Source: Lacrimispora sp. BS-2 (GTDB lineage Bacteria; Bacillota; Clostridia; Lachnospirales; Lachnospiraceae). Taken from it: DNA of 64,000 bases. The translations under genes and the position numbers were made by a program. Each line of letters starts with the position of its first letter. Position 1 is the first letter of the stretch. The stretch covers positions 1,488,001 through 1,552,000 of the forward strand of contig NZ_CP157940.1 in NCBI RefSeq assembly GCF_040207125.1. The letters run 5' to 3'. This document shows, piece by piece, positions 54,487-63,427 of this stretch. A model generated the notes under the pieces. The model saw only the letters and a program-made list of their open reading frames with translations, was not told the origin of the DNA and made no database searches.

Positions 54487-55494
54487 TTATGGTTCTAACT
54501 TATTTTTCTTACCAAGCTTTCCGCTTCTTACAATTACATCGATCAATACGGAGATCACCACAATGGCACCGATGACAATGTTGCGGATGGCAACCGGAGC
54601 ACCTGCAAACTGAAGGCCATTCTGCAGTACGCCCCAGATGGAAGCACCGATCACCGTACCGATTAAGATTCCCTGGCCTCCCAGGGTTGACACTCCTCCG
54701 ATTACGGAAGCCGCCACAGCATACATTTCATAGGCATTGCCGGCATCCATGGTGCCCATGCCGCTTGTTGCACAGATCACCAGTCCTACGATACAGGAAC
54801 AAAAGGAGCTGACTAGATAAGCCTTTGTGGTAGTGGCGACAATATTTACCCCGGATAGCTTGGAGGCTTCTATATTGCTTCCGATTGCATAAATATGCCG
54901 GCCGGTCCTTGTTTTGCTTAAGAGGAAATTAAATACCAGCCATAAAACAATGGCTATGATCACCGTATTATACACTCCGGCAACCTTTCCATAATAAAAG
55001 AAATTCCGAAACCCCTTTGCCCCGTCTCCGATGGCATCGGTATTGTAGTTATTATTGACGATCTGGGCAACGCCCCTGGCAATGGTCATGGTGCCTAAGG
55101 TTGCAATAAAAGGCGGAAGCTTGCACTTGGCTACCAGTAAGCCGTTGACCACTCCTACGATCAGACAGCATATCAGGGTAAGAAGTACCGCTGCCCACGG
55201 ATTTATGCCATTTGTCATCATGGTCGCAGATATCATGCAGCTCATGCCGACAACGGAACCAATGGACAAATCAATATTGCCGGTGATCAATACATAGGAC
55301 TGGCCGATGCCGATTAACAGGATGGGCGCAATCTGGCGCAATAGATTCGCAACATTTTTCCCGGAAAAGAATGTAGGGTTTATGATGCCAAAAACAACGC
55401 ACATGACCATGAGTCCCACACCTACAGTGACTACCTGCCCCATCCCGCGAACGGCAAACAGCCTTTTATACCAACTCTGTCTTTTACTATTCAT
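54487..55494 (-). CDS. Ribose-type ABC permease
   Basis: 335 residues from the ATG at 55494, set by GAGAGG; an upstream in-frame start at 55548 lies inside the ATPase gene. About eight to ten membrane spans, with ITGNIDLSIGSVVGMS and YAIGSNIEASKLSGVN, typical of RbsC/branched permeases. It works with the ATPase immediately upstream. Confidence 0.93.
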   Translation of the reverse strand: MNSKRQSWYKRLFAVRGMGQVVTVGVGLMVMCVVFGIINPTFFSGKNVANLLRQIAPILLIGIGQSYVLITGNIDLSIGSVVGMSCMISATMMTNGINPWAAVLLTLICCLIVGVVNGLLVAKCKLPPFIATLGTMTIARGVAQIVNNNYNTDAIGDGAKGFRNFFYYGKVAGVYNTVIIAIVLWLVFNFLLSKTRTGRHIYAIGSNIEASKLSGVNIVATTTKAYLVSSFCSCIVGLVICATSGMGTMDAGNAYEMYAVAASVIGGVSTLGGQGILIGTVIGASIWGVLQNGLQFAGAPVAIRNIVIGAIVVISVLIDVIVRSGKLGKKNKLEP

Positions 55495-55516
55495 GTTACC
55501 TCTCCTTGCCCTTCTC

Positions 55517-57019
55517 TTAACTGATCTTGCTTTCAAACTGAGTCGCAAATTTAAGGATCTGATCCTGTGTCGCCTCAGCTGTCATCACTTCCCCTGTAAT
55601 CTTCCCGTCGCACATGACAATGATCCGGTCGCTGATGCCAAGGACTTCCGGCATTTCCGATGAGACAAATAAAACGCCGATCCCCTCCTGTTTTAATTCG
55701 TTCATCAGGTTATAGATCTCTACCTTGGCAGCCACGTCGATTCCTCTGGTGGGTTCATCGAAAATCACCACCCGTGAATTCCTTGCCAGCCATTTACCCA
55801 CCACCACTTTTTGCTGGTTGCCGCCTGACAGGCTTCCGGCATTCACCTCTGCGCTTGGCAGCTTGATTTTTAAGGAAACCACTGTTTTATCCGTCATTTC
55901 CCTCTCTTTTTTTCTGTTGACGATCCCAAGCTTTCCGCACAGGATATCCAGATTGGGAAGAGCGATGTTGTCCCGTATGCTGAGCTTCGTGCAAAGGCCA
56001 TCCTTTTTCCTGTCCTCAGGAGCCAGTACAATGCCTGCTTTTATGGAATCCTCCACGTTATGTATGGCGACCTCTTTTCCATCCAGGATAATCTGCCCTG
56101 TTTCCTTGGGATCCGCTCCAAATATGGCCCTGGTGGTTTCCGTCCTCCCTGCCCCCATTAACCCTGCAATGCCTACGATCTCACCTTCGTACAGCTCCAG
56201 ATTGATGTTGCGTACCATCCGCCCTGCATTTAAGTTACGGACCTCCAGGATTCTTTTCCCTTTTGGACAGGAAACACGGGGGAACTTCTGTTTTATTTCG
56301 CGGCCTACCATGTGGGCAATGATCTCTTCCATCTGCTTTTGATCAAAATCCATGGAAGTGATAAATTTTCCGTCCCTCATGATTGTGACCCGGTCCACGA
56401 TATGTTTTAACTCTTCCAGACGGTGGGATATGTATACGATTCCGCAGCCTTCCTTTTTCAGCTTTTTAATGATTGCAAACAAATCATTGATCTCCTTTGA
56501 TGTCAGGGCTGACGTAGGTTCATCCATAATAAGGACCCTGGCATTCATGGAAAGTGCCTTGGCAATCTCAACCATCTGCTGCTTGGATACTGCAAGGTTT
56601 CCTACTAACTCCTCCGGATCTAAATCAATATTCATGCGTCCCAGAATCTCAGCCGCCGCCTTGTTCATCTCTTTTTCAGAAAGAACCATTCCCCTTGTCC
56701 GTTCCCGTCCCAGGAAAATGTTTTCCGCTACAGTCAAATGCTGACACATGTTCAGTTCCTGATGGATGATCGCTATTCCCAGTTCCTTTGCCTTCTGTGT
56801 GGTCATTTCCCGAATATCAGAACCAAATACCTCAATGGTCCCTCCATCTTTTGGGTAGACACCGCTCAATATTTTAACAAGTGTTGATTTTCCCGCACCA
56901 TTTTCACCCAACAATGCCATAACTTCGCCTGACTTTAAGTAAAATGAAACATCGTCAAGCGCTTTTACACCAGGGAATGTTTTTGTAATATTCTGCATCC
57001 GCACAATATCTTCCTGCAT
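55517..57019 (-). CDS. Ribose-type tandem ABC ATPase
   Basis: 500 residues from the ATG at 57019 (GAGGGTG six bases before it); 57034 is an alternative. Two ABC domains: Walker A GENGAGKST (38-46), signature LAVSKQQ, Walker B VLIMDEPTSAL; second half has the usual degenerate Walker A (GLMGAGRTE), LSGGNQQK and FDEPTRGIDV. It powers the ribose-type importer. It provides a clean template against which the dead paralogue at 57189 can be compared. Confidence 0.94.
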   Translation of the reverse strand: MQEDIVRMQNITKTFPGVKALDDVSFYLKSGEVMALLGENGAGKSTLVKILSGVYPKDGGTIEVFGSDIREMTTQKAKELGIAIIHQELNMCQHLTVAENIFLGRERTRGMVLSEKEMNKAAAEILGRMNIDLDPEELVGNLAVSKQQMVEIAKALSMNARVLIMDEPTSALTSKEINDLFAIIKKLKKEGCGIVYISHRLEELKHIVDRVTIMRDGKFITSMDFDQKQMEEIIAHMVGREIKQKFPRVSCPKGKRILEVRNLNAGRMVRNINLELYEGEIVGIAGLMGAGRTETTRAIFGADPKETGQIILDGKEVAIHNVEDSIKAGIVLAPEDRKKDGLCTKLSIRDNIALPNLDILCGKLGIVNRKKEREMTDKTVVSLKIKLPSAEVNAGSLSGGNQQKVVVGKWLARNSRVVIFDEPTRGIDVAAKVEIYNLMNELKQEGIGVLFVSSEMPEVLGISDRIIVMCDGKITGEVMTAEATQDQILKFATQFESKIS

Positions 57020-57150
57020 ACCTTTCACCCTCATACTTCTCTCAAATTCTAGCTTCTGTAATTAGTATATCATTGGAAGCTCATGGAAAGTAGGGGAGAT
57101 TCTTCCGTTTAAGGGGGGCAATCTTTGGCAGTCTGATGACCTGCAGCAAT

Positions 57151-57177
57151 GAAAAACAGGCAGTCAGACCGCCTGTT
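57151..57177 (-). terminator. Terminator of the yesN-yesM-pseudoABC operon
   Basis: A perfect 7-bp stem (AACAGGC/GCCTGTT, 9-nt loop) with TTTTC following on the minus strand, 12 bp after the dead ABC gene. It separates that operon from the ribose-type importer genes. A TATACT about 20 bp before the importer ATPase start may be its -10 box, without a clear -35. Confidence 0.7.
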
Positions 57178-57188
57178 AATCCTTTTTA

Positions 57189-58634
57189 TCACCAGCCCAC
57201 TTTATAGAATTCCTCTTTCATGTATTCTGCCGCCGCCTTTCCAGCCCGCAGGACTATCATCCGGTCCGATACATCCATGTTGTCGGCAAGGTTGCTGGTA
57301 AGAATGAGTACCGAGATCCCGCTGTTTTTTAACTCCTGGATCAAATCCAGTACATAACGCCTTAAGTACATGTCCCCTTTTGCCAGGGGCTGCACGCACA
57401 CGGCGACCTTTGGGTGAAGGAGATGGATCCGGTAATAGGCCAGGCCGTATTTTTCCCGCAGACTTAAACGGTCAATCTTCACCGCATCAATGCAGGGGCC
57501 TACCTTATTCCTATATTCCTTCCGAACGCTGCGAAGATGGCTGCGCTTTAAATTTCCAAGCCGCACCTTCCGGTCCAGAAGAAAGGTCAAATTCTCCATA
57601 TAGCTCATATCCCGAAACAGAAAAGTTTCAGCCGGATCATCGGGAATAACGGCTACCCCTTCCTTAAAAAAGTCTGTAGGCTCCTCTCCTGCAAAAACCC
57701 TTTCCCCCAGGTAAATCCTGCCACCCCTGATTCCCCTGCTGCCGGATAGAACCTCCACCAAGGGCTCCCAGGTCTGGTTATCCGTATCCAGTATCATAAG
57801 GCATTCCCCTTTTCTCAGAGAAAAATCCACCGGTTCTTTCCCATTCAAATGAACTCCCTCCAGCTTAAGGACAGCCTCCTCCTTTGGTTCCCGGATCTGG
57901 CTGCCGGATAAGTCAAAGGATATGGTATAGGGCTGAAGGGCTGTTTCCACCATTTCTTCCTTCTCAAATACCTTCCAGATGGTACCCTGGTGAAAAAGAG
58001 CCGCCCGGTCCGTGATCTGGAACACCTCCTGATGATGGTTTCCCATATAAAGAAATGCGGTTTCCCGCTTTGCCTGCTCTCTGATAATGTCCTGAAACTG
58101 TTTTAGTTCCATCTGGCTTAAAAAATTGCTGATCCTGTCCAGAATAATGAACCTGCACCCGGCCAGAATGGCCTTTAAAAGCTCAACAACGCAGCGCTCA
58201 AAGGCGCTTAAGGTCGAAATCCGGCGTTTGGGATCAATGGACAGCCCCAGCGGCCTCATCAGCAACTCCACCTGATGATCCAGCACCCTGCTGTTAATCA
58301 TATACTTTTTAAACCCTTTCCGCATAACAAACAGGTTATCGGATATGGTAAGGCTGTCTATGAGCCGTCCCCTCTCCTCAATGACATAAACCCGGTTGTC
58401 GGTGAAATCCGAGTGGGAATAATGATTTACCCGGTTCCCTTCATAATACACTCCGCCAAAGCTTATGGGAATATTATGGCAGATAAGGCGGATCAGCTGG
58501 GAACAGCCCTTTGCATCGGAAACGATGAGCCCCATAATTTCTCCCTGGAGAATATAAAAGTCCAGATTATCCAGATAACGCTCCCCCTTTTCTTCCAGAG
58601 TAACATGATTCAGCCGGAGAATTTCCTTTCTCAT
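57189..58634 (-). CDS. Catalytically dead tandem ABC protein (RbsA-like pseudo-ATPase)
   Basis: 481 residues from the ATG at 58634, seven bases after GAGAGG. It aligns over its whole length with the RbsA-like ATPase next to it, but every catalytic site is lost. Residues 38-46 read VSDAKGCSQ in place of GENGAGKST, with Cys at the Walker lysine. Signature 1 is LSAFERC. Walker B 1 has Arg for the catalytic Glu (IILDRISNF). The second half has LDTDNQTWE for Walker A, LSLREKYG for the signature and VQPLAKGD for DEPTRGID. The frame is intact and not decaying. It is the third gene of yesN-yesM-this gene, suggesting a regulatory link between the importer and the kinase. Confidence 0.88.
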   Translation of the reverse strand: MRKEILRLNHVTLEEKGERYLDNLDFYILQGEIMGLIVSDAKGCSQLIRLICHNIPISFGGVYYEGNRVNHYSHSDFTDNRVYVIEERGRLIDSLTISDNLFVMRKGFKKYMINSRVLDHQVELLMRPLGLSIDPKRRISTLSAFERCVVELLKAILAGCRFIILDRISNFLSQMELKQFQDIIREQAKRETAFLYMGNHHQEVFQITDRAALFHQGTIWKVFEKEEMVETALQPYTISFDLSGSQIREPKEEAVLKLEGVHLNGKEPVDFSLRKGECLMILDTDNQTWEPLVEVLSGSRGIRGGRIYLGERVFAGEEPTDFFKEGVAVIPDDPAETFLFRDMSYMENLTFLLDRKVRLGNLKRSHLRSVRKEYRNKVGPCIDAVKIDRLSLREKYGLAYYRIHLLHPKVAVCVQPLAKGDMYLRRYVLDLIQELKNSGISVLILTSNLADNMDVSDRMIVLRAGKAAAEYMKEEFYKVGW

Positions 58635-58654
58635 CTCATCACCTCTCTGTCCTG

Positions 58655-59674
58655 TCAATCCTTTACCAGAGGAAGGGATATCTCAACATCTGTCCCTGCT
58701 CCTACCTGGCTGTAGACGTGGATACCATATTCCTCTCCAAAAAGCAGCTTGATCCTGTTGTTGACATTCTGGATCGCAATGCCGCCTTTCCGGTCCATAT
58801 CAGGGTTCACGTCGTCTAAGGACAGGCTTTTAAGCTTTTCATTCAGCTTCCTGACTCTGTCGGCCTCCATGCCAAGCCCATCATCAGATACCTTGATGAT
58901 CAGCCGGGAATCGGTCACCAAAATTTTAATAATCAGATGCCCTTCTCCTATTTTCCGTTCGATCCCATGATAAATGGAATTTTCAACAACCGGCTGGAGG
59001 GTCAGCTTTGGCAGGCGGTATTGCAGGATCTCCATTTCATCCAGTTCTTCGGAATATGCATACTGGATATTTAACTGTAATTTTTTTCCAAAACGGAACT
59101 GTTGGATATAATAATAGTTCTCAATATTTGCAAGCTCATCCTCTAAGTTTACCAGATGGTCTACATTGGAAATGGTATAGCGGAAAAAAGTGGCAAGAGC
59201 CTCTGTCATCTCCGCGATACTGTCCACTCCAAGGCTCAGAGCCTCACTTCGTATGCCTTCCAGGGTGTTGTACAAAAAATGGGGATTGATCTGGTTTTGG
59301 AGAGCCAGATATTCCGCCTGCTTTTTTGAAACATTGATCAGTTCCCTGGTTCCAAGCATATCAAAGAACCTTTGATTTACTTTCTCGGATTCCGGGCAGT
59401 AGGGATAGCGTATTTTAAATAAGTCATTTAAAACACTGCCGGAAGCGAACTGCCGCTCCACCCGCTTTGTCTCCTGCATGGGCTTATAAATTCCATAATA
59501 TCCGCCGTAAAAAAACAGGGCCAGCAGTACCGACGACGCAATGAAAAGCCAGATTTGTTCCGGCTGACCCCTGGTCAAGTACAATGCATAGCAAAGCAAT
59601 AGTAGGAACCCGGCCAAAAGACCTGCTAAAAGAAGAATCACCCTGACGGACAGAAACCGTAACTTTTCCTTCAT
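58655..59674 (-). CDS. YesM-type histidine kinase without extracytoplasmic sensor domain
   Basis: 339 residues from the ATG at 59674 (GGGAGG upstream). Two membrane spans at 9-31 and 42-60 are separated by about ten residues (LTRGQPEQIW), so the usual large sensor domain and HAMP of YesM are missing. His132 lies in NQINPHFLYNTLEG, followed by HATPase motifs (DDGLGM, GIAIQNVNNR). Without a sensor of its own the kinase probably takes its signal from a partner, possibly the dead ABC protein downstream or the importer. Confidence 0.88.
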   Translation of the reverse strand: MKEKLRFLSVRVILLLAGLLAGFLLLLCYALYLTRGQPEQIWLFIASSVLLALFFYGGYYGIYKPMQETKRVERQFASGSVLNDLFKIRYPYCPESEKVNQRFFDMLGTRELINVSKKQAEYLALQNQINPHFLYNTLEGIRSEALSLGVDSIAEMTEALATFFRYTISNVDHLVNLEDELANIENYYYIQQFRFGKKLQLNIQYAYSEELDEMEILQYRLPKLTLQPVVENSIYHGIERKIGEGHLIIKILVTDSRLIIKVSDDGLGMEADRVRKLNEKLKSLSLDDVNPDMDRKGGIAIQNVNNRIKLLFGEEYGIHVYSQVGAGTDVEISLPLVKD

Positions 59675-59687
59675 AATACGCCTCCCA

Positions 59688-61295
59688 TCAGGAATAAAGC
59701 TTCCGATACTCATTTGGCTTTAAACCGGAATATTTGGTAAAATTCTTTGTAAAATACTTTACATCGCTGTAACCCACTTCCTCACATATGGATGCAACAT
59801 TTAAATTCGTTTCCTTTAAAAGGCTTTTCGCCTGTTCCATGCGCACCTCGGATAAAAACTCCAGAAAATTCTTTCCTGTCTCTTTCTTAAACAGGGAACT
59901 GAAATAGGTAGGATTGAATCCGGCGACTTCACTGACAGTTTCCAGGGTAATTGCTTCCCTGTAATGATCTCTGATATATTTTTTTGCCATGCGTATGGGG
60001 CGGTTATTCTCCTGCATCTTTCCGGCTACGGCATTATCGTAGGATGCAGAAATCTCCTTTATAAGATAGCGCAGGACCTCTCTTGCAGAGGAACAAAATT
60101 CCACTCCCTGATTAAACCGTTCCATGAAATTCTGTTCAATTGGAATTTTATGATTTTTCATGAAAAACAGATAAAGATTACAAACTTCCCTGCACATCTG
60201 CAGAATTTCATGTCCGGTCATATCCGGCTGCTCCAAAAGTCCTTCTTTCAGCTTCATCAGACAATCACCCACCTGCTGCCGGTCCAGGCTTTCCAGGGCT
60301 GTGTTCATATTCTGGTTAAACTGAGTGAACCACTGGCTTGATGCCAGATGAAAGGAACTGCGCAGTTCCCCTTCCAGGAGTTTGCCGTTTCCTGCCACCA
60401 GCCGCTGCTCCACTAAGTACCTGGCGGATTTGAGGGAACCTCTTAGCTGTTCGATATTCCATACGGTTGTGCCAAAGCCAATGGTCACGCGGAGTCCTTC
60501 CAAAATGGATTCCAGCACAGCAAGCTCATTTAATATGTTTTTACACTGCCGGCGGATGAGCTTCCTGTTTTCCTCCCCATAATTCAGGAACAGGTAAATA
60601 TGGCTGTTTTCCACATACAATTCCCAGTCAAATACCTGGCCTTTCAGCATTTGCTCTGCAATCTGAGTTGTCTTTTCTGTCAGAAATTCCAGGTTTTTCT
60701 CGTCAGGCATGGAAATTCCATCAAATTTGACACAAACGATCTGGAAGCATCCCGGCTTTAGCTGATAATAATACTGCTTGTTGATTTCTTCCAGGCTGGA
60801 ACAATCCTGTTCGCTCCGGTCCCGGTACAGGACATTGGAGAACCATATGGTCCTCAGCCTTTCCGCATCGCTTTTTCTTGCCAGCCTGACCCGCTCCTCG
60901 TAGGTCAGCTGCTCGCTTTTTTCATTGTACCTTACTCTGATTTTTTCCAGAGTTTCCGTTAGTTCCTGCTTTTTAATGGGCTTTAACAAATAATCGCTGA
61001 CCCCATATTTGATCGCCGTCTGGGCATATTCAAAATGGCGGTATCCGCTGATAATCACAAATTCCACGCCTACATTCAGTTCCCGGGTCTTTTTTACCAG
61101 GTCCAGTCCGTCATATCCCGGCATCCGGATATCCGTAATCACCACATCAGGAGAAAGGGCTTCTATCTTTTCAAGTGCCTCGATCCCATTATTTGCCACA
61201 CCGCAAAGCGTCATATCCAGCGCCTGCCAGTCGATCAGCTTCTCGATCAACTGGCAGATCTTTTCTTCATCGTCCGCTATTAGTACTTTTAACAT
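59688..61295 (-). CDS. YesN-type response regulator (receiver + AraC HTH)
   Basis: 535 residues from the ATG at 61295, six bases after GGGGG; the frame is open to 61439 but has no support there. Receiver domain with D8-D9 and acceptor D55 (VVITDIRMPG), K105 (YLLKPI). C-terminal AraC-type HTH (about 430-530) with ITLETVSEVAGFNPTYFS and EVGYSDVKYFTKNF. First gene of the yesN-yesM-pseudoABC operon, 13 bp before yesM, and a likely activator of the ribose-type importer. Confidence 0.92.
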   Translation of the reverse strand: MLKVLIADDEEKICQLIEKLIDWQALDMTLCGVANNGIEALEKIEALSPDVVITDIRMPGYDGLDLVKKTRELNVGVEFVIISGYRHFEYAQTAIKYGVSDYLLKPIKKQELTETLEKIRVRYNEKSEQLTYEERVRLARKSDAERLRTIWFSNVLYRDRSEQDCSSLEEINKQYYYQLKPGCFQIVCVKFDGISMPDEKNLEFLTEKTTQIAEQMLKGQVFDWELYVENSHIYLFLNYGEENRKLIRRQCKNILNELAVLESILEGLRVTIGFGTTVWNIEQLRGSLKSARYLVEQRLVAGNGKLLEGELRSSFHLASSQWFTQFNQNMNTALESLDRQQVGDCLMKLKEGLLEQPDMTGHEILQMCREVCNLYLFFMKNHKIPIEQNFMERFNQGVEFCSSAREVLRYLIKEISASYDNAVAGKMQENNRPIRMAKKYIRDHYREAITLETVSEVAGFNPTYFSSLFKKETGKNFLEFLSEVRMEQAKSLLKETNLNVASICEEVGYSDVKYFTKNFTKYSGLKPNEYRKLYS

Positions 61296-61329
61296 GATTA
61301 TCCCCCTGCTCTGCCCCGATTCTTTTGTC

Positions 61330-61354
61330 ATTATAACATGTTCACCTGGGTGAA
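61330..61354 (-). promoter_or_regulatory. Promoter with 14-bp palindromic operator for the yesN operon
   Basis: TATAAT on the minus strand (61335-61330) lies 35 bp before the start codon. TTCACCTGGGTGAA (61341-61354), two 6-bp arms around a 2-bp centre, overlaps the region between -10 and -35. No good -35 hexamer is visible, as expected for an activator-dependent or repressed promoter. Confidence 0.5.
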
Positions 61355-61407
61355 GGAAATAGTGTAAAAAAGAAAAACTGCCATAATCATTGACGCGGTA
61401 AGTTCTG

Positions 61408-61686
61408 TCATTCCCATTTGAAAAAGCGGAGGGAAACACTGATACATATTACTGCAATTCCGATCATTACCGTAACTGGAATGAAAACCCCGTCCATTGG
61501 CAGCCCCAGTGAAGCAGCCTTAAGAAGTTTAATTCCCTGTGTCAACGGCAGGATATCTGCTGCTTTTTGAAATGCAGCAGGCATCACCTTAAACCGCTTT
61601 AATATCTTTCTGCTTCGGTAATCAGATACAACCAGAGGAAGCCCCATCACGCCTCCGGCGCAAATGGCAATGGTCGATACGCTTGT
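61408..61686 (-). pseudogene. Remnant of an ABC-2 type permease
   Basis: The frame from 61686 to 61408 reads first like the middle of an ABC-2 permease (CAGGVMGLPLVVSDYRSRK then ILKRFKV) and jumps directly to its C-terminus (ADILPLTQGIKLLKAASLGLP and a last membrane span). The 5' part is missing before a TAA at 61689-61687, and an internal piece has been deleted. No matching ATPase gene lies nearby. Confidence 0.7.
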
Positions 61687-61729
61687 TTAAGTCAGCCTGC
61701 CTTACAGTGCCATAAACATTATTTACTCT

Positions 61730-62617
61730 TTACCTTTCTATTTCAAATTCAACCGCCCCGGCTGCTCCAGGTGCTATCTCATATTTGTCAAAAACAATGA
61801 CCGGATTTCCATTCTCTTTCATATAAAATTTTGTCTCATCAGAAATGCTTTCGAAACCGCCTTCCTCAGCGGTAAAAAACGGGATACCAATTTCCTTTGA
61901 TTTTTCCTCCATCCGGCTATTAATGCTTTCGTTCGCTTTATTGATATAATCCTCTCCAAGAACCTCCTTAAGGGATAATAGCTTTCCTGACTTTAAATCT
62001 ATGTTATAGTACTTTTCCTGACTGTAGGCAGAAGTCCAGCTCTCTGTTCCCCTTACAACAAAGGAAAGATAATCATCGCTTTGGGCCTTGATTTCATACC
62101 ACACCTTGATCTCGATCTTATGTTCCGCCCATTCTGCCTCTGTTCCGCCTGTATCCAAAAATGCCTGTTTGTATTCCTTTGCCCGTTCCAATGATTCATC
62201 CGCATATTTGCTGCAGATTTCCTGGATTTCTTCATTTATTTGTTTGGAAAGTCCGTGGGTGTCATTTTGGATAAATTCCACACCCGGTACTTCTACCGAA
62301 ATTTTTTCATCCCCAACAGCCTTTTTATAGGAACTTACGGTAAGTATCCGGGCGATGGCGCCGACAACCGGAAGCTGATGTACCTCCTCTGCAAACGCTG
62401 TGTTTATATTCAGCGCCGCTGTAAATGTAATAAGGAAAGCGGCCGCTGTTCCCAGTCCCCATTTATAATACCGCCTCTTTCCATTCCCGGTATTATTCTG
62501 GCTGCTTGCTGCTGTTTTACCTTCAAACTGTTCGATGGCACCCTGTATCCATCCGCTTAATTCCTCGGGAATGTGAGTCTCATCGTATCTTTTTTTTGCA
62601 TCATCCAACTGGTTCAT
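61730..62617 (-). CDS. RsiV-like anti-sigma factor (DUF3298)
   Basis: 295 residues. N-terminal cytoplasmic part (1-50), one membrane span (about 53-71) and an extracytoplasmic domain with the DUF3298 pattern near its end (YYNIDLKSGKLLSLKEVLG, then NGNPVIVFDKYEIAPGAAG). RsiV in Bacillus binds lysozyme through this domain and is then cleaved to free SigV. It overlaps the sigma gene by 4 bp. Confidence 0.87.
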   Translation of the reverse strand: MNQLDDAKKRYDETHIPEELSGWIQGAIEQFEGKTAASSQNNTGNGKRRYYKWGLGTAAAFLITFTAALNINTAFAEEVHQLPVVGAIARILTVSSYKKAVGDEKISVEVPGVEFIQNDTHGLSKQINEEIQEICSKYADESLERAKEYKQAFLDTGGTEAEWAEHKIEIKVWYEIKAQSDDYLSFVVRGTESWTSAYSQEKYYNIDLKSGKLLSLKEVLGEDYINKANESINSRMEEKSKEIGIPFFTAEEGGFESISDETKFYMKENGNPVIVFDKYEIAPGAAGAVEFEIER

Positions 62618-63105
62618 AAGTTTACCTCCTGAATATTCTGCTTTAACATTTTTAAACCACGGTACAGTCTTGCCTTTACCGTGTTTAAATTGGCACCGGT
62701 GATCTCTGCAATCTCTTTCAGCGACATTTCTTCAAAAAAACGAAGCTTAATGATATTTTGTATTTCCATATCCAACCGGTTGATCTCGCTATAAAGGTCA
62801 TCCGATGGTTCAAAGCCCTGTTCATAATAGGGGATCTCCAGACCCAGTTCTTCTCCTGAGGCGATCTCTTTTTTGTTTTTCTTGAGGAAATAAATGCTTT
62901 CGTTTACAAGAATCCTGTAAAACCACGTTTTGATGGCATCGGTATTTTTTAAGGATTCATAATGATCCAGCGCTTTTAATACCGCATTCTGAACAATATC
63001 CAGAGCATCCTCCTGATTTCGGGCGTAGCTGAATGCCAGCCGGTAAAACTTTTTCTGGTTTTCAATGATGTAGCCTGTCATCTTATCATAAATCTCTTGT
63101 CTCAT
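62614..63105 (-). CDS. ECF sigma factor (SigV-like)
   Basis: 163 residues. Region 2 (about 8-75, with YARNQEDALDIVQNAVLKAL for promoter melting) and region 4 (about 110-160, MSLKEIAEITGANLNTVKAR) are present with no region 3. Its coupling to an RsiV-like gene makes it a SigV-type factor that answers cell-envelope stress. A candidate self-controlled promoter lies at 63154-63182. Confidence 0.92.
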   Translation of the reverse strand: MRQEIYDKMTGYIIENQKKFYRLAFSYARNQEDALDIVQNAVLKALDHYESLKNTDAIKTWFYRILVNESIYFLKKNKKEIASGEELGLEIPYYEQGFEPSDDLYSEINRLDMEIQNIIKLRFFEEMSLKEIAEITGANLNTVKARLYRGLKMLKQNIQEVNL

Positions 63106-63153
63106 TCGTTACCCTTTCTGTCCTTTACCAGACATTTTTGCCTTTCTGTTATA

Positions 63154-63182
63154 TAGATGATTTCAGATGCAAAAAAGTTGCA
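63154..63182 (-). promoter_or_regulatory. Putative ECF promoter of the sigma/anti-sigma operon
   Basis: On the minus strand, TGCAAC followed by a T stretch (63182-63177) and CATCTA (63159-63154), 17 bp apart. This resembles SigV-type promoters (AAC motif, CGTC-like -10) with one mismatch. It starts 49 bp before the sigma gene. The rest of 63183-63369 shows no gene or other element I can support. Confidence 0.45.
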
Positions 63183-63369
63183 GGAAATGAAAAACAAGGT
63201 TCTGAAGATTCAGAAGCCCTATACCTGTTATGATTAACGCATTCATTGCAATTAAATCAATGCATTCTTTTGATTGGGCCACCATCATTTAAAACTGTAG
63301 AAATTATATCACAAGCAATAGCAAAAAATTTTTTCAGAATCTACAGATATTGTCACGTCCCATAAAAAG

Positions 63370-63413
63370 AGCCGGGGCACCAGACCGATTAAACCAGTCT
63401 GATGCCCCAGCTA
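63370..63413 (-). terminator. Terminator of the last sugar-binding protein gene
   Basis: GGGGCA-CAGAC arms pair with GTCTG-TGCCCC across an 11-nt loop with one mismatch, followed on the minus strand by CTCTTTTTATG, 15 bp after the stop codon. Confidence 0.85.
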
Positions 63414-63427
63414 ATATATAATATGGA

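Noticed and set aside
57035..57150. Riboswitch or cre site before the ribose-type importer
   Set aside because: The 116 bp contain a possible -10 box but no conserved aptamer-like hairpins and no match to the cre consensus that I could see.
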